Source: JALZVT01 sp039029135
Lineage (GTDB): Bacteria > Pseudomonadota > Gammaproteobacteria > Pseudomonadales > Azotimanducaceae
Assembly: GCA_039029135.1 (NCBI GenBank)
Contig: JBCCGT010000002.1
Location: forward strand, 1-64,000
Length of the DNA: 64,000 bases
Direction of reading: 5' to 3'
In this document: positions 34,154-43,132 of the stretch, piece by piece
Layout: each line of letters begins with the position of its first letter
Numbering within the stretch: position 1 is the first letter of the stretch
Notes under the pieces: model-generated
The model's input: only the letters and a program-made list of their open reading frames with translations
Databases searched by the model: none
What the model was told of the DNA's origin: nothing
Position numbers and translations under genes: made by a program

Positions 34154-34825
34154 ATGGCACGACTTGACTCACTGGCTGCGATCACCGCGCCGTTCATGCG
34201 CTTTATGCAGCACTTCGACGGCGTCGCGTCCCTGCTGCTGCGCCTTATCTTGGGGCCGGTAATGCTGGCGGCAGGCTGGGAGAAGATCACGGGGGACAAC
34301 TGGTTCATGCACGCCCAGGACAGCTTTCCATTCCCCTTCAACGTGCTGCCCGCCGATCTCAGCTGGTTTCTCGCCGGCTGGACCGAATTTCTGGGCGGCA
34401 TACTGCTGCTGCTCGGTCTCGCCACCCGCTGGATTGCCCTGCCGCTGATGGTCACGATGTTCGTCGCCGGCTATTCCGTCCACCTGGGCAACGGCTGGGC
34501 CGCTATCGCACCGTCAAACCCCGACCCCATCTGCATCTCGGACTCCGGGGTCCAAGGCGGGCCGTTCGAACGCTTCGTCAAGTGCTACAACGTCAACGAG
34601 CGCACCATCGAGGCCTCGAAGCGGCTGGCGCGCGCCAAGGAGATCCTGCGCGAGCACGGCAATTACGGCTACCTGAACGGCGGCGGCGCCATCGTCAAGC
34701 TGAACAGCGGCATCGAGTTCGCGGCGACCTACTTCGCGATGCTGTTCGCCCTGTTCTTTATCGGCGGCGGCCGCTATCTCAGCCTCGACTACTGGCTAGG
34801 TCGCTTCAGCGGGCGGCCGGACTAA
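34154..34825 (+). CDS. DoxX family integral membrane protein
   Basis: The 223-residue protein has four likely transmembrane helices with the DoxX pattern: 'LLLRLILGPVMLAAGWEKITG', 'FLAGWTEFLGGILLLLGLATRWIALPLMVTMFVAGY' and a last helix 'YFAMLFALFFIGGGRYLSLDYWLGR'. A hydrophilic insert (residues ~125-180) between helices 3 and 4 is longer than in typical DoxX. Family members are linked to thiosulfate:quinone or oxidative-stress functions, but most, including this one, lack an assigned role. GAGGGAG precedes the ATG. Confidence 0.85.
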   Translation: MARLDSLAAITAPFMRFMQHFDGVASLLLRLILGPVMLAAGWEKITGDNWFMHAQDSFPFPFNVLPADLSWFLAGWTEFLGGILLLLGLATRWIALPLMVTMFVAGYSVHLGNGWAAIAPSNPDPICISDSGVQGGPFERFVKCYNVNERTIEASKRLARAKEILREHGNYGYLNGGGAIVKLNSGIEFAATYFAMLFALFFIGGGRYLSLDYWLGRFSGRPD

Positions 34826-34935
34826 ACCGCTCCCTGCCGCACTTGGCATCGCGCTCGGGCGCGATGTCCCGCAGACTTCGCAAGTTGAATTACGGCAACC
34901 GGCAATACGCCTGGGCCTAGACAAGAGGACAATCC

Positions 34936-37725
34936 ATGCTCGCATCCGCTCTTCATTCCGGCGCGACCAAATCGTTCGGTACCTCGACCCTGCTGGCGCT
35001 GTTGGTGCTCGTGCTGGCCGCCCTGGGCGCCTGCCAGTCGCAGCCGACGGCGACGCCGGACGAAGGCGCGGTAGAAAAGAGCCCGAACGACGACCGCGAC
35101 TACCTCGTGATCACGCTGGACAATGGCCTGCGTACACTCCTGGTGTCGGATCCGAAGACTGACAAGGCAGCGGCGGCGCTTGCCGTGCTACGCGGCAGCT
35201 TTGACGAGCCCGTCGAGCGGCCGGGACTCGCGCATTTCCTGGAACACATGCTGTTCATCGGTACCGCAAAGTACCCCGAGATCGACGGCTATCAGCAGTT
35301 TCTGTCGACCCACGGCGGCAGCAGCAATGCCTACACGGCGGGCGATCACACCAACTACTTCTTCGACGTGCAGCACGACTATCTGCCCGAGGCGCTGGAT
35401 CGATTCGCGCAATTCTTCATCAGCCCACTGTTCGATCCGGCCTACGTCGAGCGGGAGAAGAACGCGGTCAACAGCGAATACCAGCTGCAGCTTAAGGACG
35501 ACGGTTGGCGCGGTTTCTCGGCGCGCAAGGCGACCATGAACCCAGATCATCCCGGCTCGCGTTTCAACATCGGCAGCCTGGATACGCTCGCGGGCGACGT
35601 GCAGCGTGATCTGCTCGCGTGGTTCCAGGCCAACTACTCGGCCGATCAGATGAACCTCGTCGTGTTCGGTCGCGAGTCGCTCGCCGAACTCGAGGCGCTG
35701 ACCCGCGAGCGCTTCGCCGACGTCAAGAACCACAACATTGGGCCGCGAACGCCGCTGCCGCCGGTCATGCTCAGCAAAGATCTACCCAGCCGGCTCAGCT
35801 ACCAGACGCAGAAGGACAGCCGCGATCTGAGCTACACCTGGCCCGTGCCGAGCCTCGATCCGCACTACCGCGTCAAACCGGGCAACTACATCGCTAATCT
35901 CTTAGGGCACGAGGGCACAGGCAGCCTGTACGACCTGCTGTCCCAGCGCGGCTGGGTCGAGTCGCTCGGCGCCTCGGGGCAGAGCTTCGACGACACGAAC
36001 GCCTTTATCTCCATCGACATGCAGCTCACCGAAGCCGGCTACGAGAAGATCGATGCCATCACCGAGGCCGTATTCGACGCCATCCAGGCGCTGCGCGATG
36101 ACGGCGTCGATCGCTGGCGCTTCGAAGAGCAGGCGGCGCTGGCGGAACTGGCGTTTCGCTTTCGCGAACAGGGCTCGGCGCAGCGATTCGCATCGGGGAT
36201 GGCGCCGCTCCTGGCCAAGTATCCCGCGGGCGAACTCTTGACCGGACAGGCGCTCATGCAACGTTTTGACGCCGACCTGATTCGCCGCTATCTCGACGCC
36301 CTGACGCCCGAGAATCTGTCGATCACGCTCGCCGCGAAGAACGTGCCTACCGATGAAGTGGAACGCTGGTTCAAGGTGCCTTACAAGGTCGAACCGCTGC
36401 CCGTTGCGCTCGACGACGCGCCCACCGAGGGACTGGCGCTACCCGTGCAGAACCCCTACATCGCGCAGCGACTCGAACTGGTCGCGGACGCCGACGCGCA
36501 GCCAACACTCGCAGTTAACCGACCGGGTATCGAGCTGTGGCGTGCGACGGATGCGAGCTTCGGCACCCCCAGAGCGACCCTGCTGCTGCGGCTCGCAACG
36601 CGCGACGGCAACGCGACCAGTGCGGATCGCGTGCGCGCCGTGCTGTACGCCCGGCTCGTACAGGACGAGCTGAATGCGACCCTGTATCCCGCGCAGCTGG
36701 CCGGGCTCGGTTATCAGGTCGCCGGCAACGGCGCCGGGTTCACGCTGGAAATCGCGGGCTACAACGACAAGCAGGTGCTGCTTCTCGAGCGGCTGCTGAC
36801 GACGCTGACAACGCTGGAGATCGATTCCGCGCGGTTCGAACTCATGCGCGAACAGCTCGCGACCGACTGGCGCAACTTCAAGTCCGAGCGCCCCTACACC
36901 CAAGCCTGGGCGCGGCTGTCGGTGCTGCTCAACAGCCAGCGCTTTGCGCCAGGGACGCTCGCGGCAGAGATCGAGCGGGTAACGGTGCCGGACCTGACGC
37001 GCTGGCGCGACGAGAAGCTCGCAGCCGTCGGCGTGGCCGGCCTGGTGCACGGCAACGTGCGCGGTGCGCGCATCGAGGAGATCGCGGCAGAGCTGACCGC
37101 CCGGCTGTCGCTTGCGCCGATCGCGGCGGCGGAGCCCGCGATCGCCAGCATCGACGCGCCGCTCGTCGAGACCGTGAGCGTGGACCACGACGATTCGGCA
37201 ACCGTGCTCTACGTGCAGGGCGACGCGGCCAACATCGCCGAGCAGGCGCGCATGGGCTTTGCCGCGCAGCTCATACGCTCGCCCTATTTCACCGCGCTGC
37301 GCACCGAACAGCAGCTCGGCTATGTGGTCGCTGCGACCAACGGTCGCCAGCACAAGACGCCGGGCGTAGCGTTCATCGTGCAGTCGCCGGTCGCGTCGAA
37401 CGCCAAGGTCAAGGCGGCCACCCAGACGTTTCTGGCCGACTACGCGAAGGAGCTGAAGGCCATGCCAACCGAGGCCTTCGCGGCGGCGCGCGGGGGCTAT
37501 CTGTCGCAGCTGCGCGATCGAGACAAGAACCAGTACGAGCGCAGCCAGCGGCTGTGGGGCAACCTGCTGCTGGACGTGAAGAGCTTCGACCATCGCGAAC
37601 AGATCGCACGTGCCGTCGAGGCGCTAGATCAGGAGACCATGGCGGCGACGGTCGCCGAATTCGCGATCGCGCTCGACGAGCGCTTTGCCATGGTGCAGGC
37701 GCCGGGCAAGTTCGGCGCGCGGTAG
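34936..37725 (+). CDS. M16 family zinc metallopeptidase, lipoprotein (pitrilysin/insulinase-like)
   Basis: The 929-residue protein carries a lipoprotein signal (lipobox 'ALGAC', Cys33). The inverted zinc motif is H100-F-L-E-H104 ('LAHFLEHMLFIG'), with the distal Glu in 'REKNAVNSEYQLQL'. Four M16 lobes follow, with late blocks 'RTEQQLGYVVAA' and 'YLSQLRDRDKNQYERSQRLW'. It degrades small peptides, probably in the periplasm. It stands alone, 110 bases after the DoxX gene, with an AGAGGA ribosome site. Confidence 0.9.
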   Translation: MLASALHSGATKSFGTSTLLALLVLVLAALGACQSQPTATPDEGAVEKSPNDDRDYLVITLDNGLRTLLVSDPKTDKAAAALAVLRGSFDEPVERPGLAHFLEHMLFIGTAKYPEIDGYQQFLSTHGGSSNAYTAGDHTNYFFDVQHDYLPEALDRFAQFFISPLFDPAYVEREKNAVNSEYQLQLKDDGWRGFSARKATMNPDHPGSRFNIGSLDTLAGDVQRDLLAWFQANYSADQMNLVVFGRESLAELEALTRERFADVKNHNIGPRTPLPPVMLSKDLPSRLSYQTQKDSRDLSYTWPVPSLDPHYRVKPGNYIANLLGHEGTGSLYDLLSQRGWVESLGASGQSFDDTNAFISIDMQLTEAGYEKIDAITEAVFDAIQALRDDGVDRWRFEEQAALAELAFRFREQGSAQRFASGMAPLLAKYPAGELLTGQALMQRFDADLIRRYLDALTPENLSITLAAKNVPTDEVERWFKVPYKVEPLPVALDDAPTEGLALPVQNPYIAQRLELVADADAQPTLAVNRPGIELWRATDASFGTPRATLLLRLATRDGNATSADRVRAVLYARLVQDELNATLYPAQLAGLGYQVAGNGAGFTLEIAGYNDKQVLLLERLLTTLTTLEIDSARFELMREQLATDWRNFKSERPYTQAWARLSVLLNSQRFAPGTLAAEIERVTVPDLTRWRDEKLAAVGVAGLVHGNVRGARIEEIAAELTARLSLAPIAAAEPAIASIDAPLVETVSVDHDDSATVLYVQGDAANIAEQARMGFAAQLIRSPYFTALRTEQQLGYVVAATNGRQHKTPGVAFIVQSPVASNAKVKAATQTFLADYAKELKAMPTEAFAAARGGYLSQLRDRDKNQYERSQRLWGNLLLDVKSFDHREQIARAVEALDQETMAATVAEFAIALDERFAMVQAPGKFGAR

Positions 37726-37748
37726 CGCGCTAGCGCCGCGCTAGACAG

Positions 37749-39833
37749 TCAGCCGGCGGCAGGCACCTGGTAGCTTAGATCGCGGGCATAGGGCGGCAGC
37801 GAGTCGAGCAGCACCTGGCCGTAGCGCGCCTGCACGATGCGGCGATCGAGCAGGGTGATCAGTCCGTGGTCGCCCTCGTGACGTATGAGCCGGCCGCAGG
37901 ACTGCACCAGGCGCAGCGTTGCGTCGGGCACGGAGATCTCCATGAAGGCATTGCGGCCCTGCGCCTCGATCCACTCGGCGAGAGCCTGATCGAGCGGATC
38001 GTCCGGCACCGCAAACGGCAGCTTGATGACGATCACGTGGCGACAGTAGTCGTCCGGCAGGTCGACCCCTTCCGCAAAACTCGCCACGCCGGCGAGATAC
38101 GCGTCCTCGCCCGCGTCGATCGCCTCGCGATGCTCGACCAGTAGCGCCTGCTTGCTGCCGCTGCCCTGCCAGCGAACGCGATCGGCGAGATCGCGCGGCA
38201 TCAGATTGCGCACCTCCTTGAGTTGGCGCCAGGACGTGAACAGCACGAGCGCGCTGCGGCGCTCCGCCAACAGTCCCGGCAGCAGCGCCGCTACCTCATC
38301 GGAATGACCGCTGAAGTCCCGCGGGTCCGTGCGCATGCGCGGCACCCTGAGCGTCGCGATCCGCGGATAGTCGAAGGGCGAGGCAATCCGTAGGCAGATC
38401 GTCTCAGGCGGTAGACCCGAGCGCTCGAGGAAGCTGTCGAACTGGCCGGCGGCGGTCAGCGTGGCCGACGTGCAGATCACCGCGCCCGCGGTGTCCCACA
38501 GCGCGGCCTGCAGCAGCGCACCGGGCAGCAGCGGTGCTGACAGCAGCTCGAAATCCTCAAAGGCGCGATTGATCCAGCGCGCCTGCGTCGGCGCGCCGTC
38601 GACGGGTGCCGCCGCGTAGTCCGTAACCAGGCCGAGCACGCCCTCGGCGCGGGTCTGCAGCTGGCCGACGACGCCCAGCCAGTCTTCCGCCTCGTAGGCG
38701 TTGGGCCAGCTACGATCGCCGTCGAGCGCCTCCTGCAGCAACTCGAACGCCCGCTCGAGGCCGGCAGAGATCGATTCCACCGCGGGGATCAGCTCGGCGG
38801 TCCCGGCGCGCAGCGACTCGGGCACGGCACCCAGCGCCAGCCGGCAGGTCGCGAGATCCTCGTCGCGCTCCTCGAAGTCGAGATCCTCGATCAGCTCGCG
38901 CAGCGCGCTGAGCGGCTCCGCCAGCGTGAGGCAATCCGCGGCGACCTGCTGGGCGACGCTCTCGAGCTCGGGCGGGCGGCCGAAACGCTGCGTCAGACTG
39001 CCGAGCGCGGTGGCCACGGACTCCAGCCACTGATGCGCGCTGTTGACGCGCAGCCGGCGGGTGAAATGCTGCTGGGTCTTGCCCGGCAGGTGATGCGCCT
39101 CGTCGATCACATAGACGCAGTCCTCCGGCTCCGGCAGCACCGCGCCGCCGCCAAGACTGAGATCGGCCAGCAAGAGATCGTGATTGACCACGATGACATC
39201 GGCGTCGTCGAGCTGGCCGCGAGCGCGAAAGAACGGACACTGCTTGAAGTAGCTGCAGCGATTGTTGCTGCAGCCGCGATGGTCGGTGGTCACGCGGCGC
39301 CAGTCCTCGCGATCAACCTCGTCGGCCCAGGCGTCGATTTCGCCGTTCCACTCGCCCGCGCCAAAGCGTGTCAGCATGACCTCGTAGAGCGCGCGTGCGA
39401 CGTCGTCACCGGCGTCAAAGTCCGGTATCAGTTTGTTCTGCGCACCGCCGCGGAGCTGGTCGTCCAGCTGCTTCAGGCACACGTAGCGCTGGCGCCCCTT
39501 CGCCAGGGTGAAATCGAAACGGATGCCGGCATTGCGTTGCAGGTCCGGCAGATCGCGCAGCACGACCTGCTCCTGCAGCGCGACCGTAGCTGTCGATATC
39601 ACGACCCGCTTGCCGAGCGCCCGACCGAGGGGCACCGCCGCCAGCGCGTAGGCGGCGGTCTTGCCGGTACCGGTGCCCGCCTCGATGACCGCGAGGCGGG
39701 GCGCAGTGCCCGCGATCGTTCGGGCGACGGTGGCGATCATCTCCCGCTGGCCGCGGCGCGCGCGAAAGTCCCGCGCACCTAACCATTCGCGGTAACCCGA
39801 CTGTATCTCGTCTTTGATCGCCTCAGTCAGCAC
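37749..39833 (-). CDS. dinG: ATP-dependent DNA helicase DinG
   Basis: The 694-residue XPD-like superfamily 2 helicase has Walker A 'VIEAGTGTGKTAAYALAAV', DEAH 'YVIDEAHHLPGKTQQHF' and the iron-sulfur cysteines 'RQRYVCLKQL', 'RGCSNNRCSYFKQCPF'. Motif VI is 'LVQSCGRLIRHEGDHG'. It unwinds DNA and R-loops 5' to 3', aiding repair and replication past transcription. GTG at 39833 gives the standard start ('LTEAIKDEIQSGYREWLGARDFRARRGQREM'); an in-frame extension to 40022 is not supported. It converges with the M16 peptidase gene. Confidence 0.9.
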   Translation of the reverse strand: MLTEAIKDEIQSGYREWLGARDFRARRGQREMIATVARTIAGTAPRLAVIEAGTGTGKTAAYALAAVPLGRALGKRVVISTATVALQEQVVLRDLPDLQRNAGIRFDFTLAKGRQRYVCLKQLDDQLRGGAQNKLIPDFDAGDDVARALYEVMLTRFGAGEWNGEIDAWADEVDREDWRRVTTDHRGCSNNRCSYFKQCPFFRARGQLDDADVIVVNHDLLLADLSLGGGAVLPEPEDCVYVIDEAHHLPGKTQQHFTRRLRVNSAHQWLESVATALGSLTQRFGRPPELESVAQQVAADCLTLAEPLSALRELIEDLDFEERDEDLATCRLALGAVPESLRAGTAELIPAVESISAGLERAFELLQEALDGDRSWPNAYEAEDWLGVVGQLQTRAEGVLGLVTDYAAAPVDGAPTQARWINRAFEDFELLSAPLLPGALLQAALWDTAGAVICTSATLTAAGQFDSFLERSGLPPETICLRIASPFDYPRIATLRVPRMRTDPRDFSGHSDEVAALLPGLLAERRSALVLFTSWRQLKEVRNLMPRDLADRVRWQGSGSKQALLVEHREAIDAGEDAYLAGVASFAEGVDLPDDYCRHVIVIKLPFAVPDDPLDQALAEWIEAQGRNAFMEISVPDATLRLVQSCGRLIRHEGDHGLITLLDRRIVQARYGQVLLDSLPPYARDLSYQVPAAG

Positions 39834-39997
39834 AGCGGGAGTCCCACCAGATCGATAGTCCGGGCCGCGCGCGAGGATGCATCGGCCAGTCGCCCACCCT
39901 ACTGCGCGGCCCAACTCGTCGCCAGCCCGCGCGGTCGATTTCCTCGCCCTCGGTGGGCTACTCTCCGAAGCTGACTTTTTACGTTGGGGTGTTCGCC

Positions 39998-40807
39998 GTG
40001 CAGCAAGCGGGTCGTGTCGCAAACAAGATCGCCATCGTCACCGGTGCGGCGTCGGGCATCGGGCAGGCGTGCGCGCTGCGCCTCGGGCAGGAGGGCGCTT
40101 TCGTGCTGGCCACGGACATCGATCCGGCCGGCGCGGAAGCAACCGCCGGCCTGATCGCGGCGGCGGGCGGGCAAGCAAGCGCGCACGCTCATGACGTGGC
40201 CGAAGAGAGCGCTTGGCAGACGCTGGTCGGGGAGGCCGTCGCCGCCCACGGCGGGCTGGACGTGCTGGTCAACAACGCCGGCATCGCGATCGGCGGCAGC
40301 ATCATCGAGATGTCGCTCGTCGACTGGCGCCGCCAACAGAGCATCAACCTCGACGGCGTGTTCCTGGGCGTCAAGCACGCGCTGCCGGCGATGACCGACA
40401 GCGGCGGCGGCTCCATCATCAACATCTCCTCCGTCGCCGGCATCAAAGGGGCGGCGAACCTCGCGGCGTACAACGCGACCAAGGGCGGCGTCAGGCTGTT
40501 CACCAAGGGCGTCGCCATCGAAGCGGCGCGCAAGGGCTGGAACGTCCGCGTCAACTCGGTGCATCCCGGCATCATTCGAACCGCGATCTGGGACAAGGCC
40601 AATCCCGAGTTCTGGGCGGAGATGGAGGACGAAGACGCGGGCGGCGCTAACCGGATCGAACTGGAGGAGATGGCCGCGGTGCAAGCGCCCCTGGGGCGCG
40701 TCGGCGATCCGGGCGACATCGCCGGGGGCGTGCTGTTTCTCGCGAGCGACGACTCAAGCTATATGACCGGCACAGAGCTGATCATCGACGGCGGCATCTG
40801 CGCCTGA
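39998..40807 (+). CDS. Short-chain dehydrogenase/reductase
   Basis: This 269-residue classical SDR has the cofactor motif TGAASGIG (residues 15-22), 'NNAGIAIGG' for the central sheet, catalytic Ser in 'NISSVAGIKG', and the YxxxK pair in 'AAYNATKGGVR' (~residues 155-165). The C-terminus 'SSYMTGTELIIDGGICA' is typical. The acidic residue after strand 2 ('LATDIDPAG') favours NAD over NADP. GTG at 39998 is chosen because the upstream extension is longer than the family norm and GGGGTG precedes the GTG. It resembles the 3-alpha/20-beta-hydroxysteroid dehydrogenase group, but substrate calls in this family are weak. Confidence 0.85.
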   Translation: MQQAGRVANKIAIVTGAASGIGQACALRLGQEGAFVLATDIDPAGAEATAGLIAAAGGQASAHAHDVAEESAWQTLVGEAVAAHGGLDVLVNNAGIAIGGSIIEMSLVDWRRQQSINLDGVFLGVKHALPAMTDSGGGSIINISSVAGIKGAANLAAYNATKGGVRLFTKGVAIEAARKGWNVRVNSVHPGIIRTAIWDKANPEFWAEMEDEDAGGANRIELEEMAAVQAPLGRVGDPGDIAGGVLFLASDDSSYMTGTELIIDGGICA

Positions 40808-40850
40808 CGCCGGGCATCGAATCAGGCAGCAGGCCATTTTTCACCAGCCC

Positions 40851-40866
40851 ATTCACTGCTGTGAAT
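40851..40866. promoter_or_regulatory. Inverted repeat ATTCAC-tgct-GTGAAT upstream of LuxR-type gene
   Basis: Perfect 6-base arms around a 4-base centre lie 53 bases before the regulator start. The site is close to an AT-rich stretch (TTGTTTAGCTTAGTATTGTG) that could hold the promoter. It is a candidate autoregulatory operator. Confidence 0.45.
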
Positions 40867-40918
40867 TGTTTAGCTTAGTATTGTGGGTTTCGCGGTGAAC
40901 CACTAGGGAGGCCGTCGA

Positions 40919-42061
40919 GTGCGCCGATGCACAGCGCTCGCGACCTTGGGGAAAACGCAGAACACCATGAGCGACAACACCGGCAACGCTGCACGTCCGC
41001 AAGAGGTGACACGCGAGTTCATCTCGCGCCTGTTCCGTTCCAGCACCACGGAGACTTTCAGCGACGACCTCTGTCGCCTCGCGCGCGAACTGACCGGGGT
41101 GCCGTTCGCGACGATTCGCGTCGTTGGTCCCGAGCAGCTCATCTTCACCGATCTGACGGCACCCGAGGACGTCGCGCGCAGCTACACGCAGGACGTCTCG
41201 CAGTCTAATCCGGTCACGTCCAAGGCGGTCCCGCGCCTGCTGCGCGAAGGTTTCTGCCGAATCTCCGACCTACTGCCGCTGGATCAGTATCGCGCAAGCG
41301 AGTTTTATCGCGACGTCGTCGAACCGATGGGATTTCTCGACGAAGCGGCCGTGCTGCTACACGCCTCGCGGGCGGGACTGGTGTACCTATCGATCGGCCA
41401 GACGATCGACAACGGTGCCATCGACGACACGGCATACGCGCTGTTGGCCGACGCGCGCGGAGACTTCGCAACGGCGTACGACATACAGCGTCGGCTCCAC
41501 GACGTCAGCCAGGGCGCCCGAGACTGGAATCGCATCGAGTTCGACGGCTCCGGTCACATCCTCGGCCAGCAGGGCGAGTTGGCGGAGCATCTATTCGAGT
41601 GCGGAGTTCTGGCCGCCACGGATGAGATCCTCGCCGCCCCCCAGGCCGGTTTCACGCGCCCGTTGCACGAACTGTTGGTTTCCAACCTATTGGGACTGAG
41701 CGTGACAGACACGGTGCTGCACACGTCCGTCGGTGACGTCGGCCTGCAGGCGGCCGAGCGCTCGGACGATGACGGGCTGCGGTTCGTTGCGCGGGTTGGC
41801 TTCGTGGGCGAAGCGCGACAGGGCTTTGACAACTTTCTGCACGCCAAATACGAGCTCACCGATCGCGAGCGCGAGATCGCGTACCTCATCGCGCAGAGTC
41901 AATCCCAGCAGGCCATCGGCGATCAGCTGTTCATTGCGGTGGACACGGTGCGTACACACACCAAACGCATTCTGAAAAAGACCGCGTGCTCGAGCCAACA
42001 GCACCTCAGCGACTTCATCAACCGCTACCGGCCTCGCGGACCCACGCAGACGGGCGGCTAG
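40919..42061 (+). CDS. GAF-like sensor with C-terminal LuxR-type DNA-binding domain
   Basis: The 380-residue protein has an N-terminal GAF-like ligand domain (residues ~30-190, 'CRLARELTGVPFATIRVVGPEQLIF', 'LLHASRAGLVYLSIGQTIDNG'), a linker, and a C-terminal four-helix LuxR domain (~315-372, 'YELTDREREIAYLIAQSQSQQAIGDQLFIAVDTVRTHTKRIL'). GTG at 40919 has GGGAGG 8 bases upstream and is favoured over the in-frame ATG at 40967. It likely senses a small molecule or redox state and regulates transcription. The target could be the downstream glucosylglycerate genes, separated by a 228-base gap, but this is inferred. Confidence 0.8.
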   Translation: MRRCTALATLGKTQNTMSDNTGNAARPQEVTREFISRLFRSSTTETFSDDLCRLARELTGVPFATIRVVGPEQLIFTDLTAPEDVARSYTQDVSQSNPVTSKAVPRLLREGFCRISDLLPLDQYRASEFYRDVVEPMGFLDEAAVLLHASRAGLVYLSIGQTIDNGAIDDTAYALLADARGDFATAYDIQRRLHDVSQGARDWNRIEFDGSGHILGQQGELAEHLFECGVLAATDEILAAPQAGFTRPLHELLVSNLLGLSVTDTVLHTSVGDVGLQAAERSDDDGLRFVARVGFVGEARQGFDNFLHAKYELTDREREIAYLIAQSQSQQAIGDQLFIAVDTVRTHTKRILKKTACSSQQHLSDFINRYRPRGPTQTGG

Positions 42062-42159
42062 CCGGCAGGCCGACGCAGCACCAACATGGTCCACGCGGCG
42101 GCCTGACCGGCCGCTGGACGCACCAACCGCGTGCAAAAAAGCGCGCCTAGCGCAGGCCC

Positions 42160-42217
42160 AAAGATTGCAGGAAAGATCGCAGGAAAGATCGCAGGAAAGA
42201 TTGCACGTGCACTGACA
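42160..42217. repeat. Tandem 12-base repeat (AAAGATyGCAGG), 4.8 copies
   Basis: Four full units (42160-42171, 42172-42183, 42184-42195, 42196-42207) and a 10-base partial unit repeat head to tail. The first and last carry T and the middle three carry C at position 7. A CACGTG-centred palindrome, TGCACGTGCA (42214-42223), abuts the last unit. The array lies between the LuxR-type gene and the glucosylglycerate genes; it has no spacers, so it is not CRISPR. Confidence 0.85.
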
Positions 42218-42289
42218 GCACGCGAGTAATGACCCGCGTGTCCGCCGTCGCTGACGGCGGGGAATGTCTCCCACAAAGGCGCGCCAAAC

Positions 42290-43132
42290 TTGCGACCCCA
42301 CAGAGCCATCGAGTCTTCCACAGCGGCGAGCGCGACTGGGTTCGCGATCGTGACCGATCTGGATGGAACGCTGCTAGACGATCGCTACGACGAGCAACAT
42401 GCGGCCCGCGCGTTGGATCGACTCCGGCAACAGTGGCCGCAAGTCGTTGGCGTGGCGCTTGCTTCCAGCAAGACGCTGGCGGAGATGGTATCGCTTGCGC
42501 GTCACTGCACCACGCCGCCTGCACTAATTTTCGAAAACGGCTGCGGCTGGAGCTGGGGCGAAAACGCGCCAATCCTCTGCGACGGCGTCGTCGCGTACAA
42601 CGACATCCGCCGACACATCACCACCCTGCGGACCCGCTGGGGCTATGACTTTGCCGGCTTCGGCGATTTCGGTCCCGAAGGGGTGATCAAACATACCGGA
42701 CTCGAGTCCGCAGCCGCAGAGCGCGCCTGCGAGCGAACCGCAACAGAGCCGCTGCTCTGGCGCGATACGCCGGCGCGATTGCAGGCCTTCACAACACAGC
42801 TCGCGAGCGCAGGCCTGCGCGTCTTGTCCGGGGGACGCTTCCTGCACGTGTGCTCCGGTTTTGACAAAGCCACCGCGGCGGCGGAATGGCAGCTCGCGCT
42901 GCAGCGTCAGTTAGCCATCGCGCACCCGCCGCGTCTGATCGCCTGCGGCGATGCGCCGAACGACGCGGCCATGCTGAACGCCGCCGATCACGCCATCGTG
43001 TTTCCCAACCGCGGGACCGCGGGGCTACCGCCCCTGGGGGTGCCGGCGAGCCGGGCTGCGACCTGCGGCCCGGACGCCTGGCTGACCGCCGTCACGCAAA
43101 CGCTGCAACTGCTTCAGGAGAGACCAACGTGA
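42290..43132 (+). CDS. Mannosyl/glucosyl-3-phosphoglycerate phosphatase (HAD family)
   Basis: The 280-residue HAD phosphatase has the nucleophile motif 'IVTDLDGTLLDD' (Asp23, Asp25), 'ASSKTLAEM' (motif II region), 'FENGCGW' and the late 'IACGDAPNDAAMLNAADHAIVFPN' (motifs III/IV). 'SGGRFLHVCSG' is characteristic of mannosyl-3-phosphoglycerate phosphatases. With the overlapping GpgS gene, the natural substrate is most likely glucosyl-3-phosphoglycerate, yielding glucosylglycerate. The start is TTG at 42290. The stop overlaps the GTG of gpgS by 4 bases. Confidence 0.85.
   Translation: MRPHRAIESSTAASATGFAIVTDLDGTLLDDRYDEQHAARALDRLRQQWPQVVGVALASSKTLAEMVSLARHCTTPPALIFENGCGWSWGENAPILCDGVVAYNDIRRHITTLRTRWGYDFAGFGDFGPEGVIKHTGLESAAAERACERTATEPLLWRDTPARLQAFTTQLASAGLRVLSGGRFLHVCSGFDKATAAAEWQLALQRQLAIAHPPRLIACGDAPNDAAMLNAADHAIVFPNRGTAGLPPLGVPASRAATCGPDAWLTAVTQTLQLLQERPT

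Noticed and set aside
39834..40022. N-terminal extension of DinG
   Set aside because: No similarity to DinG N-termini and it would collide with the divergent SDR start; GTG 39833 fits the family.
42160..42217. CRISPR array
   Set aside because: Units are 12 bases with no spacers, and no cas gene is nearby.
42058..42321. An 87-codon minus-strand frame with Ile-Phe-Pro-Ala repeats
   Set aside because: The peptide repeat is only the translation of the 12-base tandem array; no ribosome site and no homology pattern.
42886..43128. N-terminal extension of gpgS
   Set aside because: This in-frame extension overlaps the phosphatase gene and reads as Arg/Ala-rich noise; GTG 43129 has a proper ribosome site and overlap.
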